The notes: generated by a model from the letters alone, not told the origin. Positions 37,528 through 46,062 are shown, counted from the first letter of the stretch. The stretch: DNA of 64,000 bases from Eubacteriaceae bacterium (GCA_902362455.1 CABIWJ010000002.1:341640-405639), one strand, 5' to 3'. A program made the numbers and translations.

Positions 37528-38664
37528 ATGAAAAGTGATAGAAACAGAGAAATACCAGTTAAAATTGAAAGATCTTTGTGGGGCATATCGGCAGGACGAT
37601 GTGAATTTGAGGGATGTAATCGTTTTCTTGGCATAAATCCAATTACAATGGAAACTGGAAATTATGGCGAAAAAGCACATATTGAAGCGGTAAGTGAAGG
37701 TGGAGCAAGATATAGGGAAGTAATGGATGTTACAGAGCTTAATTCTACAGATAATCTTATGCTTATGTGTGCGAAATGTCATAAGACCATAGATGATAAT
37801 CCAGAGATATATCCTGTTGAAAGGCTTAGAGAGATGAAGAAAAGTCATGAAAACAGAGTTTACTGGTTGACTGAATATGATAATGTACAGAAATCATATA
37901 TGGTAGGCTATTTTGCAAATATCAAAAACTATCAACCTGAATTTGATAATGCTCAATTTTGCAAAGCATTAGTGAGTGATAAGAAAATTCCAAGCGAAAG
38001 ATATATTAAACTGATAGGTTCTTCAAATATGCCTTTTAGTGATGGTACAAAAGAGTTTTATCTTATTCAGGAGAAACAGTTAGAGCAGGGTGTGGAAAGA
38101 GTCATAAAACAGTGCATTCATGAAAATGAAAATATTTCAATATTCGCACTTGCACCAATTCCATTATTAATGAAATTGGGAGAAAAAATAAGTGATATTG
38201 CTAATGCATCAGTATTTCAATGTCATAGAAAAGAAGAAAAATGGTCTTGGGATAGGGAGAACAAGGACATTGTGAATTTTATTATCCAAATGCCAGAACA
38301 GGTCAATCAGAAAAGAGTTGCTATAAATATTTCTCTAAGTGCAGACATAATTGATTCTAGAGTAAAGCACACAGTTGGAGAAATATCAACTTACAAGATT
38401 ACGATTGAGAATCCTAATAGACTTTTTGTTACTAATAAGGGGATTATTGATGATTATATCAAAGCTTTTAGGAATTGTATGGAAACAATAAAGAATGATA
38501 ATCCAGAAATTGAAGAGGTTCTTGTATTTCCGGCAATGCCTAACTCACTTGCTATTAGAACAGGTATGGATTATATGCCAAAATGTGATCCTACACTTAT
38601 TATTTATGATCAGGTAGAACAGTCGAAAGACTTCATTGAAACAATTACGATTGGAGGTAAATAA
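37528..38664 (+). CDS. CBASS effector: HNH endonuclease-SAVED (Cap5-type)
   Basis: A 378-residue predicted DNA-degrading effector. The HNH nuclease (about 15-105) has Zn ligands C25, C30, C81, C84 and active-site residues in AHIEAVS (H51) and NLMLMCAKCH. The C-terminal SAVED domain (about 140-378, with SIFALAPIPLLMKLGE) senses a cyclic oligonucleotide. This is the Cap5 plan, where ligand binding drives oligomerisation and DNA cleavage. The start is ATG 37528, giving a short lead into the HNH fold; an in-frame GTG at 37483 is possible. The CD-NTase ATG follows its stop directly. Confidence 0.87.
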   Translation: MKSDRNREIPVKIERSLWGISAGRCEFEGCNRFLGINPITMETGNYGEKAHIEAVSEGGARYREVMDVTELNSTDNLMLMCAKCHKTIDDNPEIYPVERLREMKKSHENRVYWLTEYDNVQKSYMVGYFANIKNYQPEFDNAQFCKALVSDKKIPSERYIKLIGSSNMPFSDGTKEFYLIQEKQLEQGVERVIKQCIHENENISIFALAPIPLLMKLGEKISDIANASVFQCHRKEEKWSWDRENKDIVNFIIQMPEQVNQKRVAINISLSADIIDSRVKHTVGEISTYKITIENPNRLFVTNKGIIDDYIKAFRNCMETIKNDNPEIEEVLVFPAMPNSLAIRTGMDYMPKCDPTLIIYDQVEQSKDFIETITIGGK

Positions 38665-39819
38665 ATGGCAGAAGAGCAGAAAAATTATATTAATAAACTA
38701 TATGAATATATTGTAGATGAAATATCCATATCAGATACAATGTTGGACAAGGCAATTAAAAGTTATGGCGCAGTTGGTAAGTGGTTGGGTGATTGTGATC
38801 CCAGTTTGGATGTTAAGATAATGCCACAGGGTTCTGTAAATTTAGGAACTGTGATAAAACCCATATCTGATGAAGATGATTATGATATTGATCTTGTATG
38901 TCTGTTGAAAAATGGAGGTGAGATGAAGGCATCTGAAATCAAGGAAATAGTAGGTCGAAGGCTTAAAGAACATAAAACATATAATGAAATGTTAGAAGAT
39001 GAGGGTAAGAGATGTTGGACACTTCGATATGATGAATTTCATATGGACATTTTGCCTTCTGTGCCTAAGAATCATTTATATATTGAACCTGAAAAGACTG
39101 AAATAAGGCTGACTCATAAGTTAGATAATGGTTCGTATATTGATAAATTTAGTAATCCAGCAAAATATAAGTTGTGGTTTGAAGACAGAATGAAAACAGT
39201 TCTTTTGGAGTCAAAGAGGACTTTTGCAATGAAAAATCAAGTTGAAATAGATGATGTACCTACATATTCTGTAAGAACACCTTTGCAGAAAGCCATTCAG
39301 CTCCTTAAAAGACATAGAGATATTTCTTTTGCTAATGACAAAGAAGGGGTAGCTCCAATTTCAATAATAATTACTACTCTAGCTGCAAGGGCGTACAACA
39401 ATGAGACGAATGTATATGATGCTTTAAATGGGATTCTAAGTCGTATGGCTTACTATATTGAGAAAGATGAAAGTGGAAAATACAAAATATGTAATCCCGT
39501 TATGGAAGAAGAGAATTTTGCTGATAAGTGGGCAATTGAGCCAGAAAAAGCAAAAGCATTTTTTGATTGGTTGGAAAGAGCGAAAGAGGAAATTATTACA
39601 AAGCCTATGCTTCTTGAAGGTGTGGTTGAGCAAAGTAAGTTGGTTAAATCATGTTTTGGCGATAAGGTAACCAATAGGGCATACAATAGAATTGGAGAAG
39701 AAACAAGAATAGCGCGCGAGAATCAAAATCTTTATACAAGTAATCTAAAGGGTGGCGTTTCTACTGTAGCGGATGAAGATTCAAAACCAATACCGGGGCA
39801 TACATTTTATGGAGAATAA
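38665..39819 (+). CDS. CBASS cyclic oligonucleotide synthase (CD-NTase)
   Basis: A 384-residue cGAS/DncV-like nucleotidyltransferase that would make the second messenger on phage infection. The active site shows GS (56-57) in PQGSVNLGT, the DYDID pair D74/D76 and a third Asp, D128, in HMDIL, so it should be active. GGAGG in the 3' end of the effector gene serves the ATG at 38665. The C-terminus is GHTFYGE, a mobile tail where E2-type partners act in type II systems. The nucleotide product cannot be read from sequence. It overlaps the E2 gene by 11 bases. Confidence 0.9.
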   Translation: MAEEQKNYINKLYEYIVDEISISDTMLDKAIKSYGAVGKWLGDCDPSLDVKIMPQGSVNLGTVIKPISDEDDYDIDLVCLLKNGGEMKASEIKEIVGRRLKEHKTYNEMLEDEGKRCWTLRYDEFHMDILPSVPKNHLYIEPEKTEIRLTHKLDNGSYIDKFSNPAKYKLWFEDRMKTVLLESKRTFAMKNQVEIDDVPTYSVRTPLQKAIQLLKRHRDISFANDKEGVAPISIIITTLAARAYNNETNVYDALNGILSRMAYYIEKDESGKYKICNPVMEEENFADKWAIEPEKAKAFFDWLERAKEEIITKPMLLEGVVEQSKLVKSCFGDKVTNRAYNRIGEETRIARENQNLYTSNLKGGVSTVADEDSKPIPGHTFYGE

Positions 39820-40315
39820 AAAGAAAAAGTATTTTGGAGAACCGTTGCTTAGACTTGTTGATCAAAAAACAGATTTAGAGCTAATGTATCCAGAATCAAA
39901 AGCTAATATTAAAAATGGCGTATTGACTTGGGTTGGGGTTGTTAAAACAGGACTATTTTCTAAAGAGTATACAATAAAAATAGAGTATAGAATTGGAAAA
40001 AGTCCTTTGACTTGGCTTGTGAATGAGAAATTGGATTCAGAAACATATATGAAAATTCCTCATAAATATAACGCTGATTTCAATGCGGGAACAGTTCAGC
40101 TTTGTTTATATAAACCAAGAAATAAAGAATGGATGAAGCATTATTCAATAGCTAAAACTATTGTGCCGTGGGCTATTGAGTGGCTGTATTATTATGAAAT
40201 TTGGCAGATAACTGGTGATTGGCAAGGTGGGGGAGCTCATCCGACTCCGAAGGCTTGTAGGAATAGTGATAAGTATAAAGAAAAGATTGAAGATAATAAA
40301 TGTATGAGAGGATAA
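39809..40315 (+). CDS. Stand-alone E2-like protein of type II-short CBASS
   Basis: A 168-residue E2 (ubiquitin-conjugating-like) protein. The candidate catalytic Cys is C99 in TVQLCLYKP, followed by the conserved W108 region and by PWAIEWLYYYEIW and GDWQGGGAHP, typical of CBASS E2 proteins. No E1 domain or JAB protease is present, which defines the short type II layout. In these systems the E2 forms a thioester with the synthase tail to control its activity. I chose ATG 39809, inside the end of the synthase gene, over ATG 39773. The E2 call rests on motifs recalled, not on a search. Confidence 0.75.
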   Translation: MENKKKKYFGEPLLRLVDQKTDLELMYPESKANIKNGVLTWVGVVKTGLFSKEYTIKIEYRIGKSPLTWLVNEKLDSETYMKIPHKYNADFNAGTVQLCLYKPRNKEWMKHYSIAKTIVPWAIEWLYYYEIWQITGDWQGGGAHPTPKACRNSDKYKEKIEDNKCMRG

Positions 40316-40319
40316 CTTT

Positions 40320-41324
40320 ATGGCGGCAGAACGTAAAGAAAAGGTAATAAGAGTATTGCAGATACTTCAAACAACTGATAAAAAGACCCCAGTCAATGCA
40401 ACTCAGATTGTGGATAAGCTTGAAAACGAATATGTAATAGGCAAGACGGATCGTCGTTCAATATATAGAGATGTAAAGATGCTTCAGTCTTGTGGCTATC
40501 CAATAGAACAGGCAAAGGATAAAAAACAGGGCTGGTATATGGACAAGCATGCATTTGATGACTGGGAGATTAAGGTTATGATGGATGCGGTTCAGCAGGC
40601 CAGATGTGTATCGGTCGCAGAGGCTAATAAGATTAGAGAAAAACTGTTAGAACTTACCAGCAAGAGAGGAAGAAGTAGATTTTCTCATATGATGATGCCT
40701 ATATCTTGTAATGTAGAAGTAGATACAAAACTTGGTGAATATATAGAAATAATGCTTGAAGCCATGTTTATGCATAAAAAGATACAATTTCAATACACAG
40801 AGATAAACGACAACATGGAGAAGATTCTTAGACGAGAAGGAAAGGTTTATATCTTAAATCTGTATACGATATATTGGTCGGATAATAATTATTATCTTAT
40901 AGGGTCGCACGACAATCATGATGGATTGACAAGTTACAGACTTGACCGTATTGAGAATTTGACAATATCAGAAGAGTATTCGATTGATGCAAAGGAAAAG
41001 ATAGGTCAAAATCCAGAATTGTATATTCAGGAGTATATTGAAAAGAGTGTGAATCATTTTTCTGGAGAATCCATAAGGATTGAAGTTGAGTATGAGCCAA
41101 ATCAGGTTACAAACGCAATTTTATATGATTTTGCAGGTAGTAGTGTAAAGGTAAGGAAACAAGCAAATGGAAGTTGCAGAGCTGTGTTTTCAAAGATGAA
41201 TAGTGTGACACTTACAGGGTGGTTTATGCAGTATGCAAATATGTTTAAGGTGATAGAACCTGAGAAGTTAAGAAATGAATTGCAAGAACAATTAAAAGAA
41301 GCAGTAAAAAATTATGAAAAATAA
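40320..41324 (+). CDS. WYL-domain regulator, CapW-like
   Basis: A 334-residue regulator: an N-terminal winged helix (about 5-70, DRRSIYRDVKMLQSCGYPIE), a WYL domain (about 145-225, TIYWSDNNYYLIGSHDNHDG and RLDRI) and a C-terminal WCX extension. CapW proteins of this plan repress CBASS operons and release on infection. GAGAGG lies 8 bases before the ATG, 4 bases after the E2 stop, so it is the last operon gene rather than divergent as often seen. Candidate operators are at 37258 and 41373. Confidence 0.85.
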   Translation: MAAERKEKVIRVLQILQTTDKKTPVNATQIVDKLENEYVIGKTDRRSIYRDVKMLQSCGYPIEQAKDKKQGWYMDKHAFDDWEIKVMMDAVQQARCVSVAEANKIREKLLELTSKRGRSRFSHMMMPISCNVEVDTKLGEYIEIMLEAMFMHKKIQFQYTEINDNMEKILRREGKVYILNLYTIYWSDNNYYLIGSHDNHDGLTSYRLDRIENLTISEEYSIDAKEKIGQNPELYIQEYIEKSVNHFSGESIRIEVEYEPNQVTNAILYDFAGSSVKVRKQANGSCRAVFSKMNSVTLTGWFMQYANMFKVIEPEKLRNELQEQLKEAVKNYEK

Positions 41325-41372
41325 GAGAGAAAGGAAGTCATGTGTTGGTTTCTTTTTTTGTATTAATTTCTA

Positions 41373-41398
41373 CACCAGTCGCATTAATACAACTGGTG
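41373..41398. promoter_or_regulatory. 26-base palindromic operator upstream of the Argonaute gene
   Basis: CACCAGT and ACTGGTG flank a core of CGCATTAATACA. The palindrome has two mismatched pairs. Positions 41379-41394 match the reverse complement of the CBASS distal site at 37258-37273 at 13 of 16 positions, 11 of them contiguous (GTCGCATTAAT). It is a candidate site for the WYL regulator. Confidence 0.6.
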
Positions 41399-41462
41399 AT
41401 GTCGTAAGATTTAGTTAGCATGGAAATATTATATACAAACTTATATATAGTTGGAGGTTCAA

Positions 41463-43685
41463 ATGGAAAAGGATTTACGTATGGAAGTGTTTTCTTCTAA
41501 AGATATTGTCAGAGCAACGTGCTTACATGTATATCAGTTACATACACAGAAGATTGATAACACATTTTCAATTATCAGAGGAGCTGCATGGAAACTAAGA
41601 AATTATTTTCATGTGGGAGTATTTGAAGATGGAAAGAGGATATATACTACTGAGAAAATTGAAGGAACTGTCCCCAATGCCGATTTTATCATTGAATACG
41701 AGGGATTTAAGGAACTACCAGTTCTGGAGAACAGAAAGATATATTGTGAGTTAATCAAACATTTTATTACACAAAATTTATCAGAGGTAATGGTGTATGA
41801 TAAATATCGTAAGTATTCATGTAAGAGTAGTGTCACAAGTAAATGGATTATGACAAATCAAGGATTCAAAACATTTATATCTAAGAACAAAGAAATAAGT
41901 CTTGAAAGAAAATACAATTTTTGGGTTGAAATATTAGATAATGGAAAGGCTTATCTTAGACTTGATACGGGAAGTGTTTTTACTTCGAATCTTACAGTAA
42001 ATGATTATTTGGTAAAAGGTGTTGACCCTATTGGGATGGAAGTGAAAAATGATTGGGCGAAGAACAATCAGACAGGTATTTTAACGGAAATCTGTGACTT
42101 TACAGTTACAGATAAACTGGATTTTACGGATAGTCTTAAGGCATACTATATTGAGCGTAAAGAAGGATATCGTGTAGAAAAAATCCCTGATGATACAAAA
42201 GTGGTTAAAGTGGAATTGCAACCGGGTAAATCATATCCATATTATCCGCAGGCGTTGAAACCTGTATTGACAAGAGAAAAAGTTGGACAGATAGATGCTA
42301 CTTTTTCTCTTCAGATAGATTCATATGTTAAGAGAAATATGCAAACCAGATTACAGTTGGATATAGATTTTATCAAGGATGTAGGTTCTCTTTCTGAGTT
42401 ATCTGATTTGGAATTTAATACAGAAACATGCACAGTTGAAGAAATAGGATATACAAAAGGAACGGTTCCTTTACCTAATTTGATTTGTGGTAAGGATAAA
42501 GCTCTCGAATGTGGTAAGGAATTACAGGTGTTCAATTATGGATTCTATAGAAAGACAGATAGAAAAATAAAGATTGGCTACATTTACCCTAAGAATACAT
42601 TTGACAAAATGAAGGCAGTTGTAAATGAGATTTATTCATTTGCAAAGCTTGGAAAGTATCAAGGGGAAAAAGATAAATACATAGTGGAGGGACTACTCGA
42701 TATTCAGGCAGAACCAATGATTAAGGAAGAATATGAGCTTGGAGATTTGACTGATTATAAGAGAGCTGCCAACAGATTGCAGAAGGTTAAGGGAATAGAC
42801 ATTGTAATTGCACTTATTCCAGACGGTATTGATGAGGATGGACCATATAATCCGTTTAAGACAATATGGGCAAAAGCGAATATACCATCGCAGATGATAA
42901 GCATGAAAACCGCTGAATTATTTGCCAGAGGTAAATCAGAAGGCAATAAATCAAAGTATTACCTTCATAATATTATTCTTGGAATCCTTGGTAAAACTGG
43001 AGGTATTCCATGGATTGTAAAAGATATGCCGGGAAATGTAGATTGTTTTGTTGGTCTTGATGTTGCAACAGTTGCAAAGGGAATTCATTATCCGGCGTGT
43101 TCAGTAGTTTTTGATAAATATGGCAGGCTGCTAGGGTTTTATAAACCTACAACTCCACAGCAAGGAGAGAAAATAACAACAAGAATATTGCAGGATATAT
43201 TTGATCAGGTGATTTTTTCTTATGAAGACAGATTTGAAGAGATGCCAAAGAATGTGGTTATTCATAGAGATGGTTTCAGTAATGAAAACGATGATTGGTA
43301 CAGGAACTATTTTGGGGCAAAGGGTATAGAGTACAGCATTATTGAGGTCAGAAAGAATGTTAGTTCAAAACTTATCTTACTACAGGATGATAAGATTATG
43401 AATCCTACAATGGGATATTGTGTTTACAACAATAACAAGGGATATTTGGTTACTACAGATATGAAAAATAAGAAAGGTTCACCTAATCCAATTTTAGTTG
43501 AGAAAAAATGTGGTAATGTTTCAATGGCGCATATTCTTACACAGATTCTATATTTGTCACAGTTACATGTGGGGTCGACACATAAAATGAGACTTCCTAT
43601 TACAACCGGGTATGCGGATAAGATATGTAAGAATAGAGATTTCGTACCTGAGGGTAAAATGGATGATAGGTTGTTTTTCTTGTAA
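41463..43685 (+). CDS. Long-A prokaryotic Argonaute with intact catalytic tetrad
   Basis: A 740-residue pAgo. The first ~350 residues hold the N and PAZ-like regions, then MID (from about 355; PSQMISMKT and LGKTGGIPWIV nucleic-acid 5'-end region) and PIWI. The PIWI tetrad is complete: D533 (GLDVAT), E569 (QGEKITT), D603 (HRDGFS), D719 (GYADK). These spacings (36, 34, 116) equal those I recall for C. butyricum Ago, a DNA-guided DNA nuclease. ATG 41463 is used (GGAGG at 41453-41457); a TTG 12 bases upstream is less likely. No partner nuclease or helicase is adjacent; CBASS lies upstream. Confidence 0.93.
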   Translation: MEKDLRMEVFSSKDIVRATCLHVYQLHTQKIDNTFSIIRGAAWKLRNYFHVGVFEDGKRIYTTEKIEGTVPNADFIIEYEGFKELPVLENRKIYCELIKHFITQNLSEVMVYDKYRKYSCKSSVTSKWIMTNQGFKTFISKNKEISLERKYNFWVEILDNGKAYLRLDTGSVFTSNLTVNDYLVKGVDPIGMEVKNDWAKNNQTGILTEICDFTVTDKLDFTDSLKAYYIERKEGYRVEKIPDDTKVVKVELQPGKSYPYYPQALKPVLTREKVGQIDATFSLQIDSYVKRNMQTRLQLDIDFIKDVGSLSELSDLEFNTETCTVEEIGYTKGTVPLPNLICGKDKALECGKELQVFNYGFYRKTDRKIKIGYIYPKNTFDKMKAVVNEIYSFAKLGKYQGEKDKYIVEGLLDIQAEPMIKEEYELGDLTDYKRAANRLQKVKGIDIVIALIPDGIDEDGPYNPFKTIWAKANIPSQMISMKTAELFARGKSEGNKSKYYLHNIILGILGKTGGIPWIVKDMPGNVDCFVGLDVATVAKGIHYPACSVVFDKYGRLLGFYKPTTPQQGEKITTRILQDIFDQVIFSYEDRFEEMPKNVVIHRDGFSNENDDWYRNYFGAKGIEYSIIEVRKNVSSKLILLQDDKIMNPTMGYCVYNNNKGYLVTTDMKNKKGSPNPILVEKKCGNVSMAHILTQILYLSQLHVGSTHKMRLPITTGYADKICKNRDFVPEGKMDDRLFFL

Positions 43686-43775
43686 GATAGTTTTTGGCTT
43701 CTTGTAAGATGTTTGGGTGAGATATGTTGCCCCCCTTTTCTTTGAAAAATGATATCCAATATTTGCAAATGCAAA

Positions 43776-43804
43776 TTGAGTATTCGCAATTTGTTTGGTA
43801 TAAT
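43776..43804 (+). promoter_or_regulatory. Promoter of the XRE gene
   Basis: TTGAGT (43776-43781), a 17-base spacer and TATAAT (43799-43804). ATTTGCAAAT (43761-43770) is a perfect palindrome just upstream, and TGGCATAGTATTGT is duplicated in tandem in the leader, both possible autoregulatory sites. Confidence 0.65.
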
Positions 43805-43867
43805 GGTACCAGTGTAATTGGCATAGTATTGTTGGCATAGTATTGTTGATGAGAAAGGGAAAAATTT

Positions 43868-44092
43868 ATGGCAATTAGTTATAACGGATTATGGAAACTG
43901 CTGATTGATAACAACATGAATAAAGGCGATTTATGTAAGAAAACTGGTCTTAGTTCCAGTACGATGGCAAAGATGACAAATGGTGAGTCTGTTAAGTTGT
44001 CCGTATTAGAGAGAATATGTAAGGAACTGGATTGTAACTTTGCAGATCTTGTTGATTATGTTGATGATAGCAAAGTGAAAAAAGAGAAATAA
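43868..44092 (+). CDS. Small Cro/CI-type (XRE) regulator
   Basis: A 74-residue single-domain HTH protein (KGDLCKKTGLSSSTMAKM, about 18-35), of the YozG/Cro type often placed directly before type I hsdM. GAGAAAGGG precedes the ATG. The hsdM remnant starts 21 bases after its stop, so it is probably the old control gene of the restriction locus and still has a good promoter. Confidence 0.85.
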   Translation: MAISYNGLWKLLIDNNMNKGDLCKKTGLSSSTMAKMTNGESVKLSVLERICKELDCNFADLVDYVDDSKVKKEK

Positions 44093-44113
44093 ATCGTTCA
44101 GGAGGAAGAAAAA

Positions 44114-44668
44114 ATGGCAACAAGAAGTACGAAGATAAATCAGAAAGCAGATCTGATATGGGCGATAGCGGATAAGCTAACTGGAGTATATAAGCCTCAT
44201 GAGTATGGTGATGTAATCCTGCCTCTTACAGTGATTCGAAGATTTGACTGCATTTTATGCGATACTAAGGATGCAGTTTTGAAGAAATATGATGAAGTAA
44301 AGAATCTGCTGATGAAGGATGTATTGCTCCGTAAGACATCCAAATTTTATTTTTATAATACAAGTAAATACACATTTGAACGTTTGATGGATGACCCGGA
44401 TCATATTGAATATAATTTCAGAGATTATTTGAATGGATTCTCTGAGAATGTGCAGAATATCTTGGAGAAATTCAAGTTTGACGGACATATTACAACCATG
44501 GCAAACAAGGGGATTTTCTACATAGTGTTGAAAGAGTACACAACAGACAGAGGTAATCTACACCCGGACGAAATTTCTAACCTTGAAATGGGCTATATTT
44601 TTGAAAAAATCATCAGAAGGTTTTCAGAGTCCCATAACGAAGATGCAGGACAGCAAAGTGGAGATTGA
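44114..44668 (+). pseudogene. hsdM: Truncated type I methyltransferase HsdM
   Basis: Only the HsdM N-terminal region remains (184 residues; DLIWAIADKLTGVYKPHEYG at 13-32, LPLTVIRRFDCIL, then EMGYIFEKIIRRFSE). Homology ends at NEDAGQQ, just where intact HsdM continues to FTPREV and the SAM site. In another frame the following bases read KVEIDIPR and stop (44655-44681), apparently the tail of a lost downstream gene. A deletion therefore fused hsdM to the end of its operon. No methylase activity is expected. Confidence 0.85.
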
Positions 44669-44701
44669 TATTCCGCGATAAAATGAATGTACAGACAAAT
44701 C

Positions 44702-44732
44702 AAGAGGCAGGGGTTATTCCCTGCCTCTTTTG
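44702..44732 (+). terminator. Terminator of the former type I RM operon
   Basis: AAGAGGCAGGG (44702-44712) pairs perfectly with CCCTGCCTCTT (44719-44729) around GTTATT, then T residues. Confidence 0.9.
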
Positions 44733-44737
44733 TGAAA

Positions 44738-44766
44738 TTGATTTTATTCGTGTTTTGGTATATAAT
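44738..44766 (+). promoter_or_regulatory. Promoter of right HTH cassette
   Basis: TTGATT (44738-44743), a 17-base spacer and TATAAT (44761-44766), identical in hexamers and spacing to the left cassette. Confidence 0.6.
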
Positions 44767-44815
44767 ATGTGATAGTGGAACAAGGAGTAGTCTGTAGTTT
44801 CGTAGGAGAGATCAT

Positions 44816-44946
44816 ATGGAATATTTATCAATAAAATAAACAGCAGAAAAATGGGGTATTTCAGTCAGGAGGATTCAGGTACTTTGCACTGAGGAACGCA
44901 TTCCTGGCACCATAAAGATTGGTTCTTATTGGACCATTCTTGCATA
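44816..44946 (+). pseudogene. Degenerate helix-turn-helix gene
   Basis: The reading MEYLSIK, stop, TAEKWGISVRRIQVLC, then IPGTIKIGSYWTILA and a stop matches the HTH family of the 36173 remnant, but with a stop at codon 8 (44837-44839). AGGAGAG precedes the ATG. It is a second, more complete copy of the same cassette type on the other side of the island. Confidence 0.75.
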
Positions 44947-45174
44947 AAGCTTACAGGTCGAGTTCCAACCACTAAAGAAGTGGGTAGCATTAGGTATTCC
45001 GAGTTCATGGAGTATTCAAGGGAAAATTGGAACTTTTATATTGAGCCAAAAGCGGATTCCTACTTAGATGCAATGGAATTAACACAGGATGCTAATGAAC
45101 AGGAGCTTTCTGAAATTGATATTGACAGATTAGAGTCTCTTGCAAATTTGATGTGTGATAAATCGGAATTATAA
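44929..45174 (+). CDS. ORF of uncertain status after the HTH remnant
   Basis: An 81-codon reading overlaps the end of the HTH pseudogene in another frame. The second half is acidic and protein-like (ELSEIDIDRLESLANLMC), but no ribosome site precedes ATG 44929. It is probably the 3' part of a gene whose start was lost. No family is recognised. Confidence 0.35.
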   Translation: MDHSCIKLTGRVPTTKEVGSIRYSEFMEYSRENWNFYIEPKADSYLDAMELTQDANEQELSEIDIDRLESLANLMCDKSEL

Positions 45175-45192
45175 GTTTAGGAGAAAAGTGTT

Positions 45193-45468
45193 ATGAGACA
45201 ATATCATATGATAAGTGCTAAAAGAATGGGATGGGATCAAATATATGATTATTATCTTTTTCCAACAGATAGATACACTAAAAAAAGTGCATTGGCTGAG
45301 TTTTACCCTGTTACAAAGGAAACTATGAAAAATAATGGGCAATGGTATAAATATACCGCATATGAGTTTAGAGGAGAAACATACTATGATATTATATACG
45401 ATGGAATATATGATGAAAGTAATTTATTAAGACGTGGTTTCACAAAAGAAGAATTAGATAATATGTAG
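45193..45468 (+). CDS. Hypothetical 91-residue protein
   Basis: A small aromatic-rich protein (many Tyr, Trp and Phe) starting MRQYHMISAKRMGW, with AGGAG 9 bases upstream of the ATG. There is no membrane segment or known motif. It lies among short orphan genes at the right edge of the defence island. Function unknown; an accessory or anti-phage helper role cannot be shown. Confidence 0.6.
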   Translation: MRQYHMISAKRMGWDQIYDYYLFPTDRYTKKSALAEFYPVTKETMKNNGQWYKYTAYEFRGETYYDIIYDGIYDESNLLRRGFTKEELDNM

Positions 45469-45495
45469 ATAAACTACAATTTTCAGAGAAATTTC

Positions 45496-45591
45496 ATGGT
45501 GAGAAGAAATAAAAAAATTTTTAAAGTCTGTAAAAAATGCAGGACCTTTAAGAAGGAGCAAAAATCCACAAAAAGGAGGCATTCAATTTGA
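45496..45591 (+). CDS. Possible 31-residue Cys-containing peptide
   Basis: ATG 45496 reads a very basic peptide with one CKKC pair (KVCKKCRTFKKEQKSTK). The ribosome site is weak. It may be a small real gene or the remnant of a zinc-ribbon protein. Confidence 0.2.
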   Translation: MVRRNKKIFKVCKKCRTFKKEQKSTKRRHSI

Positions 45592-45635
45592 AAAAGAAAA
45601 AAAGATGAAATACAATTTAGAAAGGAAGAATAAAA

Positions 45636-45803
45636 ATGAGTAAATGGTGCTGTAATTTTGATTCTGGAGACTATGAGTATATAGACCAAGATGGCTTTAG
45701 TATTGATCGAGGCGAATTTGTTTACAATTGGGACGATAATGAGTATAGACTTGAGGAAGAAGAGTTTCGTAACATGTCACTTTTGGATGATGAAGACGAA
45801 TAA
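45636..45803 (+). CDS. Hypothetical 55-residue acidic protein
   Basis: ATG 45636 follows GGAAG and encodes a very acidic, aromatic protein (MSKWCCNFDSGDYEYIDQDG to LLDDEDE). The negative charge would suit a DNA mimic or nucleic-acid-binding inhibitor, but this is only a guess. It lies 165 bases after the 45193 gene. Confidence 0.5.
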   Translation: MSKWCCNFDSGDYEYIDQDGFSIDRGEFVYNWDDNEYRLEEEEFRNMSLLDDEDE

Positions 45804-45987
45804 ATAAAATTTGCAAACAAAACACCCATTCCGGCAAATAAAATGTACTCTTGGAATTTGCATAAATTGAAAAAATTTGGTTATATATTCAATTTTTGCT
45901 TCCATTTTCATGTCATACACACTATGAAAATGTCATTATATATCAAAAAACTATTTCAGAATTCTTCATTTAGTAAAGGTAAATGAT

Positions 45988-46048
45988 AAAAAAATTGACT
46001 TTTATACCCTAAAACATTATGATTGAGGGCATAAAAGTCAATTTTTTG
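45988..46048. terminator. Strong bidirectional terminator
   Basis: AAAAAATTGACTTTTATACCCT (45989-46010) pairs with the complementary arm at about 46026-46047, with one mismatch, around a 15-base loop. A and T runs on both sides make it work on either strand. It separates the island from the 46063 ORF. Confidence 0.85.
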
Positions 46049-46062
46049 TTGGAGTGAAGATT

